Origin: Amphiura filiformis
Taxonomy: Eukaryota > Echinodermata > Ophiuroidea > Amphilepidida > Amphiuridae
Reading direction: 5' to 3'
Length of the DNA stretch: 64,000 nucleotides
Assembly: GCF_039555335.1 (NCBI RefSeq)
Contig: NC_092646.1
Span: 26,527,780 to 26,591,779 of the forward strand
In this document: piece by piece, positions 34,460-47,233 of the stretch
Layout: each line of letters begins with the position of its first letter
How positions within the stretch are numbered: position 1 is the first letter of the stretch
Program-made: the position numbers and the translations under genes
The notes under the pieces: generated by a model
What the model saw: the letters and a program-made list of their open reading frames with translations, nothing else
Told to the model about the DNA's origin: nothing
Database searches by the model: none

Positions 34460-34720
34460 CAAGTGCTTTTACACAGGTTGTGTTGCAAATGTGCCGACAC
34501 CTGTGGACTTGTTTGTATATAACCTCTTTGGGAATAGGTTTACATGCACAAATTTATAACTGTGACTAGTGAAATATGCACCTTCGTTGCCACCAAACTC
34601 AATGTGGTACACAATATAGACTGGTGTATGAAGGTGCAAGTTTGAGCTGCCCAGTGTCAATAGTTTGCTGGTGTGACAAAAAGTGTTTGCTTGAAATTGA
34701 ATATCGATCAATTCTGTATC
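34460..34720. repeat. Degenerate repeat shared with 29500-29800
   Basis: GTGAAATATGCACCTTCGTT and flanking blocks align with the earlier copy. Confidence 0.55.
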
Positions 34721-35980
34721 TTGTGAAAGGTCAATTCCGATCTAGTTCAATATCTTTAGGAAAATACATCTGACAAATGACCTCAAATTGGCTTTAAAAG
34801 CCTGATCATAAGAACATGATTTCCAGTCGACTTACATCCAGGGTTGTCCACTTGTTTCTTAACTGTAATATTCCATGTTGAGACTAACAATTCTGCTAAA
34901 AATCAAACTTGGATGTGCATGGCCGAGATAACTGATTCTGCCATGTAGCCGCTACATATATTTGAGCTGAATGGTACCACCTGTAGTTTCTCCACTAAAT
35001 AATGTCATTGGCATGGCTTTTCCAAAAATGTAGGTGTATGACAATGTGAACTAACCCCAACTCCCTTAATCACAATAGGTTCATTTGCACTATGATCATA
35101 CAGCTAAATTTCAGGTTATGTCCACAGTCATCAATGCCACTCCAACTAGTTACCTAGGACCAAAGTTTGCAAACCAATGTGTCTTTATACTTCATCACTG
35201 ACCTTAGGTGCAGACAGTGCATCAAACCTCATATCTTTATATGCCAGGTCACTCTGAAGTATGCTCACTGGCTATAGCACTCTAATGAACTTGTTACAAA
35301 GAGATGAGACTGTTTTGAACCGCAATAAATAACTGTAAATAGAACCTTGCGAGATATTAAAGTATACTTTTCCCTTACTACTTTTTATTAAATAATTGCA
35401 CTAGATTCTGATAAATACTACCAAATACATTTGGTGCTATTCCACATGAAGCCATTACTCCATCTGAATGACTTGTGCTAATCCATTTTGAAGCCATAAC
35501 ACCTCTACATTCAATTACGACTTCAGTAGCAAGATACAATAATTATTTTGATTTTTTTTAACTTACTTTAAAATTAAGCAGACATCTTACACAAGAAATA
35601 TTCTCATTTACTGTTACTATACAACAAGAAATAAGAGAAAAGAGAGAAAGGGACGAGAGGTTTCTAATTAAGTTGATCACAGTGGGGTAATTACGAGAGC
35701 GGAGTGCACAGTATTCAGATAAGAAGTTGTAACCCTGAATAGTGGCTGACAAGTGGTACAAAACATCGGACATCACCGTGTCAAACACTAGATAGAAATT
35801 ATGTGTGTGGATGCAGTATGTGAACTTGTGACATCAAGTGATTCATGTGATGTGATTCAAGACTGCCAATTGGTTACGGCGGGTTAAGTGACATCAAGTA
35901 TTTGTTCATATGCCGTGTGCTGCATCAACGTGCGAACACATAATCATGTCTCCCCACTGCTAGGATTTGTGCTTGACTTT
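34721..35980. other. Intergenic, no gene seen
   Basis: Unique sequence with no recognised feature. Confidence 0.4.
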
Positions 35981-35984
35981 TTAA

Positions 35985-36190
35985 CCCCCTGAGCACTACC
36001 TGTCAATCTAACATTGCCTCTGATTGGTCAATTACATGATATCTTCACTTTAATCACCAATCAGAATGGAGCGTTGCAAATAATTTCCCAATTTTTTTTG
36101 CATGGTGAAATAATTCTAACAATGTTGCTGATTGGTCCAATTGATAATGAAAACTTCTTTTAGGCCAATCAGCAGGTAGTTCTCATGGGG
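35985..36190. mobile_element. TTAA-flanked MITE, CCCCCTGAGCACTACCTG ends
   Basis: TTAA at 35981-35984 and 36191-36194. The ends are CCCCCTGAGCACTACCTG and the inverse of CAGGTAGTTCTCATGGGG. CTGATTGGYC motifs recur inside. A piggyBac/Kolobok-like target preference. Confidence 0.8.
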
Positions 36191-36194
36191 TTAA

Positions 36195-36721
36195 TCAGTT
36201 GCAGTGATTCTCCATAAAGGTGTGTCAGATTCTCAACCACTTTAGATATGTATTCTTGCAAAGAAATTTAGATACATTCTCTATCAGTGAGTGCCTTCAA
36301 GTGTGATTTAACTCTGTTGACCTTTGAACTTTTGAACACTGTGCACCAAAATTCAAATTTCCATGACAACCAGATTGTTAGAAAAGGGAACAAGTGATTA
36401 TATCTGGTGAAGTATAAAATTGTTTTGATATATCCAATGAATATATGTGTGTAACAATTATGTGTATTTATCACAGATGAAAAATATCTTATATTTTCCC
36501 TGATTTTAGAAAATAGCCTTTTTATGCTATGTGGCAATAAAAAGTACTATGTGACATACAGCACCTGTACTTTGATAAAGAATAAGCAGGTCTATGGGCA
36601 TGCAAGAATTGTTTGTATGTAGAGATCAACAAGGATAAGTCATTTTCAAAAGGACCTATATATCTGTTGCATGCCGTATCAACAATCTATTTCACAGAAC
36701 AGTTACATACCGGAGAAAAAA
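36195..36721. other. Intergenic, no gene seen
   Basis: Unique sequence with no recognised feature. Confidence 0.4.
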
Positions 36722-36910
36722 GGGGGCAAAGTTGTCCCTCTTCCAAAATTACATTACTGGGATGATTGCACTGATTGCAATGCACAAGAAAATTTTACAT
36801 TTTAATGCTAATATGGACCAAAACTAAGGTTCATTTTTGACTGAAACTCACCAAAACGAAGTTCAAAATCACTAAATTTGGTTAATTTGGCAACTTGTCC
36901 TTCACCCATA
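36722..36910. repeat. Repeat related to 63417-63693
   Basis: GGGGGCAAAGTTGTCCCTC at the left and GGCAACTTGTCCTTC at the right; the middle shares CTAAGGTTCATTTTTGACTG with the later copy. Confidence 0.5.
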
Positions 36911-37398
36911 ACGTATAGGTTGTAAACCGTACTTGTAAATTTGAATACTCATGCATCAGAACACACCATATATGGTTGTGAAATGAACCCCTGGTTGTAG
37001 ACCTGCCTAATCTTGCTTATTCCAAGGTACAGGTTCTTTGCTTGACTATTATTGAATTGAATTTAAATTGGGGGAAAATACACTATCCAAAATGTTTCTT
37101 TTCATTTACTATAATGAAGTTTGACAATCATGGACTTGTGAAAGCTGACGAATGGGAAAAACCTTTTAAATTGAACAGTTAGGTTTGTTTCCCAATCCCT
37201 CAACAAAAAACTGTGATGGTTATAGGGTCTTAGACAAAATGGAAGAAGCTACCGTTTCCTCAAAGGAGAATAAAAAACAAACTATTTTGTTAAATTCCTC
37301 GAACATTACAACACACATCTCCTTAAAAAACAACAATGTTCAGCTAATTCAACATTTGGCAGTTCGCATTATATACTAGATGTATGTTATCAAAAAAT
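36911..37398. other. Intergenic, no gene seen
   Basis: Unique sequence with no recognised feature. Confidence 0.4.
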
Positions 37399-37580
37399 GG
37401 GCTATTTAAGTTGAAATCCCCCCTCCCTGGAAGACATGACCTTAATCTCCCACACAAGGGGTGTAGATTCAAATGGAGTCCCCCATTCAGGTAACCCCAT
37501 TTGAAATTCACACTCCCTGTGTGGGAGATTAAGATCAAGTCTTCCACAGTGGGTGTAAGGATTTCAACTGGAATAGCCCA
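37399..37580. repeat. Main palindromic MITE, complete copy
   Basis: GGGCTATTTAAGTTGAAATC to GGATTTCAACTGGAATAGCC, with both cores and the CCATTCAGGTAACCCCATTT centre. Confidence 0.9.
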
Positions 37581-38089
37581 ATGCTCGAGGAGTATAACTC
37601 TACAATTCACTACCACACACACTATAGATTCAAAAATATAGAAAATGAAGGAAAAAACATTGTTTTTGATATTCAATTGAATTAAATGTATATAATTATG
37701 TGTACACACAAAGACAACATTTAAAACACAAGCCTGACAATTTTGAGTGCTGATTTTATGATATATGATAAGTTTGAAACAATTATCATTTTTGAAACTT
37801 GTTTTAGTAAATAAAAGCCTTTTCTGATCCTGTAACAATTTTAGATTTTGCCTCTGTACGAGGTGGAAGGCCTCTGACTTTTTTAATTTTTTGTATCATT
37901 TTTGCTTCTTGGATTTATTTTTTATTCAAATGTCTGTTTGTCCTATCCACCTCACCTACATGCACCTCTGCTGTGTGTTATAATATCAGATTATTATTTG
38001 TCCGGTGGTTGTCATGTTAAGTGATGAAAATAGACTAAAATTGCTAATACCAATCTTTTAATCACACACCTCTCAACATTTACTATTTA
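37581..38089. other. Intergenic, no gene seen
   Basis: The 164-codon antisense frame over 37344-37838 runs through the MITE and is not a gene. Confidence 0.4.
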
Positions 38090-38265
38090 GAGGTTAATAA
38101 CTGCGCATCGGTTATTTGGAGGGCATTGTGAAAATCTAAACATTTTGCCTTTGAACCGAGGAATATCCCGAGGCGCGAGCCCGAGGGATATTCCGAGGTC
38201 CAAAGCAAAATGTTTAGATTTTTCACAATGCCCGACTATATAACCGATGCAAAGTTATTAACCTC
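38090..38265. repeat. Near-perfect palindromic MITE
   Basis: AGGTTAATAACTGCGCATCG at the left is inverted at the right. The centre reads GAATATCCCGAGGCGCGAGC and folds on itself; this part is unusually GC-rich for the window. Confidence 0.8.
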
Positions 38266-39302
38266 ATTCATAACCGTCACTTTGATCTTTTAACTTTACA
38301 AAATAACACAAAATTTTCCTCAAAAGTTTGTAAAAATAAACAATTTTTACATCTTCCCTTTCCCAATATCGATCAGGCTAAAACAAAACGACCAATAACA
38401 AAAGGACGTATCAGTATCTGTGCAAATATGGTAGCGCGCAATCCAAATACGGCAGCCAGCGCCAGCAAGCCAGTTCGTTGGACGCTGTCATGGCGCACGC
38501 AGAAGTCAATTGTGTGCGACATTGGAACAATTACGCATTTTGCGGTCAATTGTGAGATATTAATGACCTCGATTTGCGTTCGCGTTTTCACAAATAATAA
38601 AATATGATTGGATCGCACGCATCGCGTTTATTAATGAGGTTATGAATTCTCAATGTATTATAGGCTCCAACTCCAGCCCATAATAATTACTTCTACCAGC
38701 CCATCCATCCTTTACGATGGAGTCTATAATGTGCTGAGAACTTGTAGCAAGGAAATAGAGAAACTTGTCGATCCCAATTTTTATTCAAGCTACTCTAAAC
38801 CATGACAACCAACAGACAGCTGAAGTTTGTTCTGCTTATAAGGTGGGAATTATTCGGCTTTTGTTACTGCATGCGTCAATAAAGTCCCAACTCACGCTCG
38901 CGTAAATTCACATAAGCGTCCACTAGTCACGCATAACAGAACACACAATGAGCGTAAGCACTGCGCTCAACAGCGTGCTCGTCATTCTATATCAATACAG
39001 TGTTTTGAGTCTTAATTTTTCAGTCTTATATAAGCCGAACAAACTTTAGTAATCTGTTTTTTTATTTAACATGCACAAAGGACAAAGTAGGTGGGTGGGA
39101 CAAACAGATATCTGAATCAAAATAAATCAAGTGGTAAAAAAAAGTTACTATCCCAGAACCCTTCCTGCCTCGAACTGCGGCTACTTTAGATTCATTAATT
39201 TTGTAATTGATAGAGAATGTTTTGTTTTTCATTAATCAGCATCTCAAAATTGCAGTATGATTTCATGCTTACATCTTTTTGTCACACTATCTAGAAAATA
39301 TT
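38266..39302. other. Intergenic, no gene seen
   Basis: A further GAGGTTATGAATTCTCAATG end near 38634 suggests a larger element around the palindrome. No gene. Confidence 0.4.
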
Positions 39303-39487
39303 GGGCTATTCCAGTTAAAATCCATACACCCCCTATGGAAGACATCATCTTAAATCTTCCACACAGGGAGTGTGAATTTCAAATGGGGTTACCTGAATGG
39401 CTGAATCCATTTGAAATCTACACCCCATGACGTGGGAGATTAACGTCATGTCTTCGATAGGGGGTGTATGGATTTTAATGGAATACC
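39303..39487. repeat. Main palindromic MITE, complete copy
   Basis: GGGCTATTCCAGTTAAAATC to GGGGTGTATGGATTTTAATG; both cores present. Confidence 0.9.
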
Positions 39488-40201
39488 TGATTGTGATAAG
39501 CTTTCTCTATAGATCTTCAAGTATTTGAACTATTAAATATAAATAAACTATATTTCGATATTTCTTTGTTTTTGGATATTTTTCAGAAAAACAAAGCTTG
39601 TTTTGCAAGCTGTTGTGTTTATAAGCACAAATGAACTATGACTTATGACCTCAGGACATATTTTGCCATATTATTCTTGACTTGTGATATAAAAATACAC
39701 TATCTTAGTTGTGCAGGTTTTGCCTTGTACGGTACAAATTAATATATGAATTTGTGATGGCTTTACACCATGCTGTCTAACAAGGTGCATAAATACAACC
39801 TATGACCTTTGACCTATAACAAATGATCATGATGTAGACACCCCACAATATACAGATTTTCTGTAGGTGACACGAAAAAGATGTGAGCATTTTAATATTT
39901 TATTTCTCAATATATTTAATTTTATATTTGCACACCAACTTTGATTACACAAATGACAAAAAAATAAAGAAAATCACTGCACTAGTAAAATCCAGCTCTG
40001 CTGAAAAAAAGAGAAAATACAAACAAACATACACCTCATACGAACAGACAGAGTTGAAAAAATCAAAACACGCATACAGCTTTTCTACAATGCGCTACAG
40101 CTTTTTTTAATGCAATGTAAACATAGCTTAGTAGCAAATCTTGTTATTGTATATATTATGCTGCTTAATTACGGGATCAGAGGTTAATAGTTTTATTAGT
40201 T
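39488..40201. other. Intergenic, no gene seen
   Basis: Unique sequence with no recognised feature. Confidence 0.4.
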
Positions 40202-40205
40202 TTAA

Positions 40206-40551
40206 GGGATCAGATAGTGACATTTGCATAGAATTTTTTGTGGATCTGAGAGCACATCAGACACACCAAATTGTATTCTGAATACAACAAGTGATATCAA
40301 ATAATTTTGATAAATTGATATTTTTGACATTTAACAGTCCTCAAAGTAAACTAAATAAATCTAATGATATGTAATTAAAGTGCATGTGGCTGGGAGGAAA
40401 AGCCAACCATCATATGAAATCTTTTACTTTTTGAATTGAAGATAAACATTTTTTTCCCAAAAGACATTAATTTTTCAGAACGCAATTTGGTGTGTCTTAT
40501 TTGCTCTCAGGTCCCACAAAAAATACTGTTCAAACGTCACTATCCGATCCC
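40206..40551. mobile_element. TTAA-flanked MITE, GGGATCRGATAGTGAC ends
   Basis: TTAA at 40202-40205 and 40552-40555. Inverted ends of about 75 bases start GGGATCAGATAGTGACATTT. The interior is non-coding. Piggybac/Kolobok-like target. Confidence 0.85.
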
Positions 40552-40669
40552 TTAATAGGTTCCATGTTTTTTCCTCAAATTCGGCAAGTAATTAGAGTTT
40601 GTAAAACACTTTTTATCTTGGCAAGAACACAGTCACCTGAGATTCTTGGTCAACTTGTTTAGCTTTTAT

Positions 40670-40900
40670 CTTTTGCAAAATTCCTTCGCAGTTTTTATTT
40701 TGGTGCAGTTTATGGTGTAATCGCAGTTTTTATTTTGGCGCAGTTTATGGCGTAAACATGAAGTCGGGTTCTGATTGGCTAGTTGACACACGTCAGCATC
40801 ACATCAGCACCTCATTCGCCGATCAATCTGCGTAGCATCGCGTGACGCAGTTGTGATTTTACGCTATTGGTCCGCCGGTACGAAGGAATTTTGCAGAAGA
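40670..40900. repeat. Inverted-repeat element with internal 33-base duplication
   Basis: CTTTTGCAAAATTCCTTCG and the inverse of CGAAGGAATTTTGCAGAAG are the ends. TCGCAGTTTTTATTTTGG plus GCAGTTTATGG is repeated twice in tandem near 40685-40755. Confidence 0.65.
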
Positions 40901-42056
40901 CAATAGATTACATCCTGATATATTTTCCAAATTCGTTCAAATTTTATAAATAATGAATACTTTTGAAACATTTTTTGTTCAAATTTTTTACCAATACTTT
41001 CCAACTGTACATACAGTAATGGGCAGAAATAATCAGACAAGTGCTACTAAACTACGCTTCATCAATTACAGTATATAATATTGCACACAACTACGATTTG
41101 ATGGCCAAACAATGACACAAAAAGGAAAAATCTCTCGTATTTACAAAGCTCACATTCTTCCGTCATAGATACAATATTTCTCTTGTACATTTCTTAAATT
41201 ATCATAAAAAAATTTTCTCCATAAATTTGATTTGTCTTCATTAAGCATGCAGGCCAATTTTTTTGTTTTCAAAATTATCTACATCAAATCCACTAGAAGT
41301 GATTCTTCATAATATAGTAGTCATACAAAATATACACAGAGAATTATTTTTTTCGTTGTTAAGGAGGGTAGCATCACCGTGGAGACAGAAACCACAGTGA
41401 TTTTGTACTTGAGCATTATGGGTAATTAAATTGCACTAACTGTTTAATACAACTCATGGAGTTGGCATTAACACTTTAAATTGGGCTATGCCAGAAAGTA
41501 TTCATACTCCCACTGAAATCTAAATGGCAAGTCAACTATTTCTAAAATGACATTTCAGCATTCTCAATTGGACAAAAAGGAAAAGGCTGTTAAAATGTCT
41601 TGTAAAATTTTTTTTTAATGAACTAGCAGCATCAAGATCACAATACCAACGATATTTATCTAAAAAGATATTTGAAATCATCAAAGTTTTGAAAATACAA
41701 TTTAAAAGAATTACTGAATACTCGATGCTATTTCTACTTGGTCTGCTTATTTTCAGGAAAAAATATTGAAACAAACAGAAAATGTTAAAATGCAATTTTT
41801 CCCCATACAATTTTAGTCAATTACATTCGGAGGCAGTACCTGATCATTAGTTTAACAATACCATATTGGGTAAAATTTGTCCTTTCATTTAAAAACAACA
41901 AATCCAACTATATATCAGGGGGTGTAGATACTTAGTGGAATAGCCCTTTACATCTACAGCAATGTAAAAAATATTACACAATTGGTAATTCACATTAAGA
42001 ATGCATTAAATATATGTGGCAAATATCATTAAAGAGTTTTATAGTACGGATGAAAC
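40901..42056. other. Intergenic or 3' UTR, no coding exon seen
   Basis: AT-rich sequence. Diverged outer ends of the palindromic MITE occur at 41483-41510 and 41918-41948 and may be one decayed copy with a long interior. Confidence 0.4.
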
Positions 42057-42062
42057 TTTATT
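42057..42062 (-). terminator. Candidate poly(A) signal of the SYDE-like gene
   Basis: AATAAA on the minus strand about 820 bases after the stop codon. Other candidates occur further left, so the true end is uncertain. Confidence 0.25.
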
Positions 42063-42136
42063 TTCTTCAAAAAAACAAAAAATGGGAAAATATTATAGGC
42101 TGCTTTTTCGGAGCAAAATTCATGAGTGGTGTTACA

Positions 42137-42335
42137 CTCTAAAAGTGGAAATTTCTGCCGTGTTAATTTTTGTTGTGTTTCTGTGAACTGTTACACTAGT
42201 TTTAAATTTGTGGTTCTCAGCTTCCTTACAGTTACCATACACAAAATAAACACATTCTGTTATTTTAGTGGTCGCTGCTTGGAATCCGAAGAGCACAGAA
42301 TTTAAAATAGCATGGAAATTTCCACATTTACAGTA
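42137..42335. repeat. Weak inverted-repeat element in the SYDE-like 3' region
   Basis: AAAAGTGGAAATTTC at the left and GGAAATTTCCACATTTACAG at the right are partly inverted. Confidence 0.35.
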
Positions 42336-42879
42336 TGTGCACTGCAAGTAAGAAAAGATTCATATATCAAGCAATTATTATCTTATAACCTTTTGCAGAT
42401 GTACCCTTGGGAATGCGTATGTGTGTTTGCTTTCGTACACACCATCTATTGAAGACAAGCACAAATCGCCACCGTGTTACAGTGGACACACGGGTACCGC
42501 AAACTGGGACCTGGCTGATAAGGTTGCAACTACTTTCATATGAATTCACATTTTTGTGACATAAAAAGAGATTTTGATTCCCAAACTACAATCTCCAAGA
42601 GCACATTATGGGTCGATGTGATTGAAGTGTTGTATTTTGTGAGCAGACAGCCAGCTGTCCATGAGGGTTCTACTTTATATTTTATGCCTTTACTAATTCT
42701 TCATCTACACCGATTATTTAGCATAATAAAAGCAGCAGGAATCTAAAATTTGCTTGTACATTTTCTTTTAAAAACTCCTCTTGATAAAGTGGAATCTTTC
42801 TTACATGCAATATCACAAGTGCATCTCTACTACAATTTGAAATACAACACCTCCCTCTGTTGGTAACCAACTGCGCCCT

Positions 42880-43148
42880 CTAGCATGCCGACACTTCCAA
42901 ATTGTCTGAATCCCAGTTCAGCTCCTGCAGTTTCTTTTCCACTTCTGCTGCAGCGGCGCCACCAGCTGCGACCATTTCATCTAGATCATCGTTGCTATGG
43001 TAACAGCTGTCTTCTTCTTGACTGGGGAGTGGTACTGGGGGTCCATCGATGTCATCTTCACTCTTCTTGGCTGCTAGGTCTTCTCTCGGGCTGCTGCTTT
43101 GAGGAGTTTCCACTTTGTCGGCCTGCTTCTTGCTGCTCTCCCCCCGTT
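42880..43148 (-). CDS. SYDE-like RhoGAP, terminal coding exon
   Basis: The acceptor (aatttttacag) precedes AACGGGGGGAGAG and the frame follows phase 1 from the exon at 52692-52977, so the join reads WPGRR then ERGESSKKQADK. It encodes about 89 residues: a polar Ser/Lys/Glu segment, a DDIDGPPVPLPSQEEDSCY acidic patch, an Ala-rich short helix, and the C-terminus NLEVSAC before TAG. Such acidic disordered tails follow the GAP domain in this family; the tail itself is not a conserved domain. The plus-strand frame here is a shadow. Confidence 0.75.
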
Positions 43149-43904
43149 CTGTAAAAATTAAATTAAAAAATAAACCAAGAGGTTCAAAATTTGTTGTCCA
43201 TGTATGGTGGTATTACATCTCCAATTCATTGACATAAATATTATATCATACACATCTGATCACAAAATTCCCTCAAAATACATGATCGGCAGATGTCATT
43301 GTTCATAGCTTGGCAGTATGTGTGCACATCATGTTTTGTTGAAGACACATGCTTTTATAGTTTGCACCAACTGAACTTAGAGTTATAATATAAAGCTGTT
43401 GGTAATATTACTAATAAAGCTATTGAAATTGTTCTCTGTAATTTTGTTCACCTCAAGCTCTGCAAGCGTGCATGTACGCGTACCCCTGTATGCGTGCGTG
43501 TACATTCAGCGCATTTAACTTTGCGCGCGCGATTTGATACTGCGACGAGCAAAATATGCACGTACATCACTACTGAACTTGAGGTGAACCAAATTATATA
43601 CAATAAAATATCACTAATCGCAAGAAAGGTGCTGCTAGGCCATATATCATGGTAGCTGATCAATGCTTTTGGTTGGATTCCCAATCACCCAACCTTGATT
43701 TCCAAGCAGCTAATGAGACACATGCCGTGTTACAACAATGTAACCAAACTGAAAAAGATTCAATTCTGGGCAGTGACCAGAAATCATTAGATGGTGAATT
43801 TGAAATCATTGTGTTCATTGTGGTGTTCAATGTAGAGGTCACCAAAATCTTGTTCTAATGTGCAATATTGGCTTGGCAATACATGTTGTGGAATATTCAT
43901 ATAT
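43149..43904 (-). other. Intron of the SYDE-like gene, no exon seen
   Basis: Unique sequence with no recognised feature. Confidence 0.4.
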
Positions 43905-44139
43905 ACAGGGTGTATCAAAATGATGGGTACCCAATCTGTTTTCCAGTGATTATGGACAAGACTGCCTCATCGAAATGCAACATAAGATCCACATAATTTG
44001 TTGATTAATGTCATAAACAGTCATATAACAAGAAATTATGGTCATTTCAAGAGAACCCTATGTTGCATTTGGAAGGAGCAGGCTTTTTCAATAACCTGCA
44101 TCAAAACTGGTTGCTACCGATCATTTTGATACAGCTTGC
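43905..44139. mobile_element. MITE with ACAGGGTGTATCAAAATGAT ends (SYDE-like intron)
   Basis: The left end ACAGGGTGTATCAAAATGAT is inverted at the right as ATCATTTTGATACAGCTTG. Target duplication unclear. Confidence 0.7.
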
Positions 44140-45337
44140 ATGTGTAACATAAACAGTATGTCATACTGGCTCGACTCCTCTCTGCTGCAATGTTCAACAA
44201 TGGTCCATGGTTGTGATCTCTTTGATCGTGGTTCAACTTGTTTGCTTCAAGATGATTAACATGCTGGTGCCATTCTTCTGCCAAAAACACCTAATTATAA
44301 TCTTCAACAATATCCAAATGTACACATGTATTAAAATGTGTGTCTATTATGAGGCTTACAGCTAGAAATTTAACTATAACTGTTATTTTTCCTCCTTTAT
44401 CCTAGCTGCGATTCAAAATGTTCTTGGTCCGTACACTGCATCCACTGATGTTGGATACACTATTCTTCATTTCTGCCTCTTTTTAACAAATATGCTTATA
44501 ATATACACAAAGCATAGTCCCTCCCAACATATATGTGCAATACAATGGTGTTGCTGCATTTTGCTTGAATGTGTCAAACTCATAGAGTAAATGAGGCACA
44601 TACATGTACATGAAATGAAAAGCCAGTTACATGAAGATGTACAAAATGACCCCACACAGATGTACCGCATACACAGTGTTCACAATTTTGGTTATCAATT
44701 ACCCCTTTGTCATAGTCTGTTTTGGTATATGGATAGCTCATTATGCAAAGTGTTCTTAATAGTTTCTGACAAATAGCCCAAATTTATCACATTGTAGCCA
44801 AAAAGTTACCAACAATTTCTGCAAGTTAGGAAAAAAATGAAAAATTTACTTTAAATTTGACAGAATATTTGGACTTATAAGGTGTACTGACTAATAGATC
44901 TGATTTTCTTGCAAAATGTGTATATAGTGATGTGTCCACTTTTTGATTCTCTGTGGCACCCCCACAAACCTGAACCCCTCCTGGATTTTATTCTCCCCTT
45001 CCCCATATTGACAATCACTCATGCATGTAGAAAGAGGTTGATATATATTTCTACTGGCAAGCTTGAAGGATATTCAACTCAGCTACATAGATGTAGAAAA
45101 TTGACAGACAGGCTTTGATGAATAAAGAATCAATGATATTTGAAGAGCTTACACAAAATATGACTAGAAAAGCAATGAAACTCTCATTACAGTGACAAGA
45201 AAAAGTGTTTGATATGCATTTAGCAAATTTATGAATGCTCGTGATAAAATTTGTAAAACTTGTCACACTTACATGCATTTATAATTTGTCAGAAACCAAC
45301 ATGCACTACACTACAAGAAAAAAATAGAAACATTGGG
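44140..45337 (-). other. Intron of the SYDE-like gene, no exon seen
   Basis: Unique sequence with no recognised feature. Confidence 0.4.
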
Positions 45338-45375
45338 GGTCATTCCAGTTGAAATCCATACATCCCCTTTACAAA
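45338..45375. repeat. End fragment of the main palindromic MITE
   Basis: GGTCATTCCAGTTGAAATCC then ATACATCCCCTTT; the rest is absent. Confidence 0.6.
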
Positions 45376-45854
45376 GGTTTAGCTAGAGACCCGTCCGGCC
45401 ATCATTTGGACAGCCTGTCACAAGAATGGATGGCCTACAAAATGATAAAGCCATCTTTAAGGCTGTCCAAGCCTTTTGCGATATACAATCATGTTGAATG
45501 TTACAAACCACTGTTAAGAGTTTCTAAATATCTATAAAAAGTTTACAAACAACCTCTAAATGTCTAAAAAAAAAGGTTACAAAACAGTGTTAGGAGCCTC
45601 TAACTGTCTATAAAAAGGCACTTTATGATGCATTTTCGCAAGTACGACCTTCGATGGGCACCATTTTGTTTAAGCTTATTTACTTTCAGGTTTGGTGAAT
45701 AGGTTCTGAATTCTGATTGGCTGATTAAATTATGTCATGAAACATCTGCATGATCTGCTAACCAAGCCATGCAGCATCAGATGACCTTTTTAAAGCGATA
45801 AACAGGGTGTGCGCATCAGCAAGTGCCGAAGTTTCTCGGTAGACTGTAACAAAA

Positions 45855-46025
45855 AGCATGTACATACACACATATACAATGTACGTGAAAAGTAAATGCA
45901 TGCATGTACATACACACCCCACACACCCCCCTCACCCCGTAGACACATACCCCCACACATTTACACCCACCTACCCACACAAAACCCAACATACACACAT
46001 TCACACACCGACCTACTTACACCCA
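45855..46025. repeat. CA-rich low-complexity tract
   Basis: Irregular CACACA, CACCC and ACATACAC units over about 170 bases; an overlapping Gly/Val/Cys-rich frame is an artefact. Confidence 0.8.
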
Positions 46026-46867
46026 TAAACAAAACTTTTGATTTTTGTCTTCACATCTAAATCTAGAACAAGCTATTGCCTAACCTTTTTACCGATTTAA
46101 CCACATAGGGGAAATCTGTGATCATACAACAATAATATAAAACCACTAAAAAGTAGCGCAAATCTGTGTAATGCAGCAACATCAACAATTTGGAAAAAAA
46201 TACTGCCAGCTAGCATTTTGATACTCGACTGCTAGGACAAGAAAACTGCACAAGACAAAACCTGCTGCTAGTGTTGCCAGACTAATGTCAAACTTACCTA
46301 CAAAAGACACTTTCATAAATCGCTTGGTCAGAACCTAGAATAATTAATGCAGGTATATGCAAGTCAATGGAATTCACATCTAACATGCATTGCATATAGA
46401 AGGTGCTCAGATATCATTTAGTGTAATTTTGCATTTATTTTCTCTCTGTCTTGAATTGACCATGGTGTTGGTACATGTTTCAGAAGTTGTAATAACATTA
46501 ACAAACAGAACATGTTGTGTTAAAATACTACTTATTGTGGACATCAGTTCAAAATTCTATCACTTGACCTTCTGATGATGTTTTTTTTTCATAAAAAATA
46601 TTATGAAAGAAAAAGTTGTACTTGTTCAGAAGCATTGAGAAGAGTCATGAATTGCACTCCTGAGGATTATGATTTGAGGAGCTGTTTATGATCACTCTCC
46701 TTAAATTTTGAGCCCTGTTTTAGACTCCATACACACACTGACATCCTGCTAACACATGTATTCAGCTACAGTACAGTTAGCTGGAATAACATTTTCAATT
46801 GCATAAATCACTACAAGTCATCATAAATATTGCATACTTCCTATAGTGAATGGGTACATTGCTACAC
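46026..46867 (-). other. Intron of the SYDE-like gene, no exon seen
   Basis: Unique sequence with no recognised feature. Confidence 0.4.
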
Positions 46868-46871
46868 TTAA

Positions 46872-47229
46872 GGGGGTACTACACCCCTCGATAAATTTGT
46901 GTCTATTTTTGCATTTTTCTCAAAAATAATAACACAGTGGTAACAAAAGTTATGTATATTATAGGGGCAAGGAATCCAATTACTACACTGGAATTTCAGT
47001 GACCCAAGACAAGCGGTTCGTTATTTATGATAAAAAATTAGGTACCGCTAGGATGTACCTCATTTCCGATCATATATACTACACCGCTTGTCTTGAGTCA
47101 CTGAAATTTCAGTGTAGTAATTGGGATCCTTGCCCCAATAATCTACATAACTTTTGTTACCAGTGTGTTATTATTTTTTAGAAAAATGCAAAAATAGTCA
47201 CAAATTTACCACAGGGGTGTAGTACCCCC
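46872..47229. mobile_element. TTAA-flanked MITE, GGGGGTACTACACCCC ends (SYDE-like intron)
   Basis: TTAA at 46868-46871 and 47230-47233. Nearly palindromic over its full length, with CCGCTTGTCTT around the loop. It is the intact partner of 8417-8763. Confidence 0.9.
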
Positions 47230-47233
47230 TTAA

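Noticed and set aside
37344-37838. 164-codon minus-strand frame
   Set aside because: It runs through a MITE copy and AT-rich sequence and has no recognisable domain.
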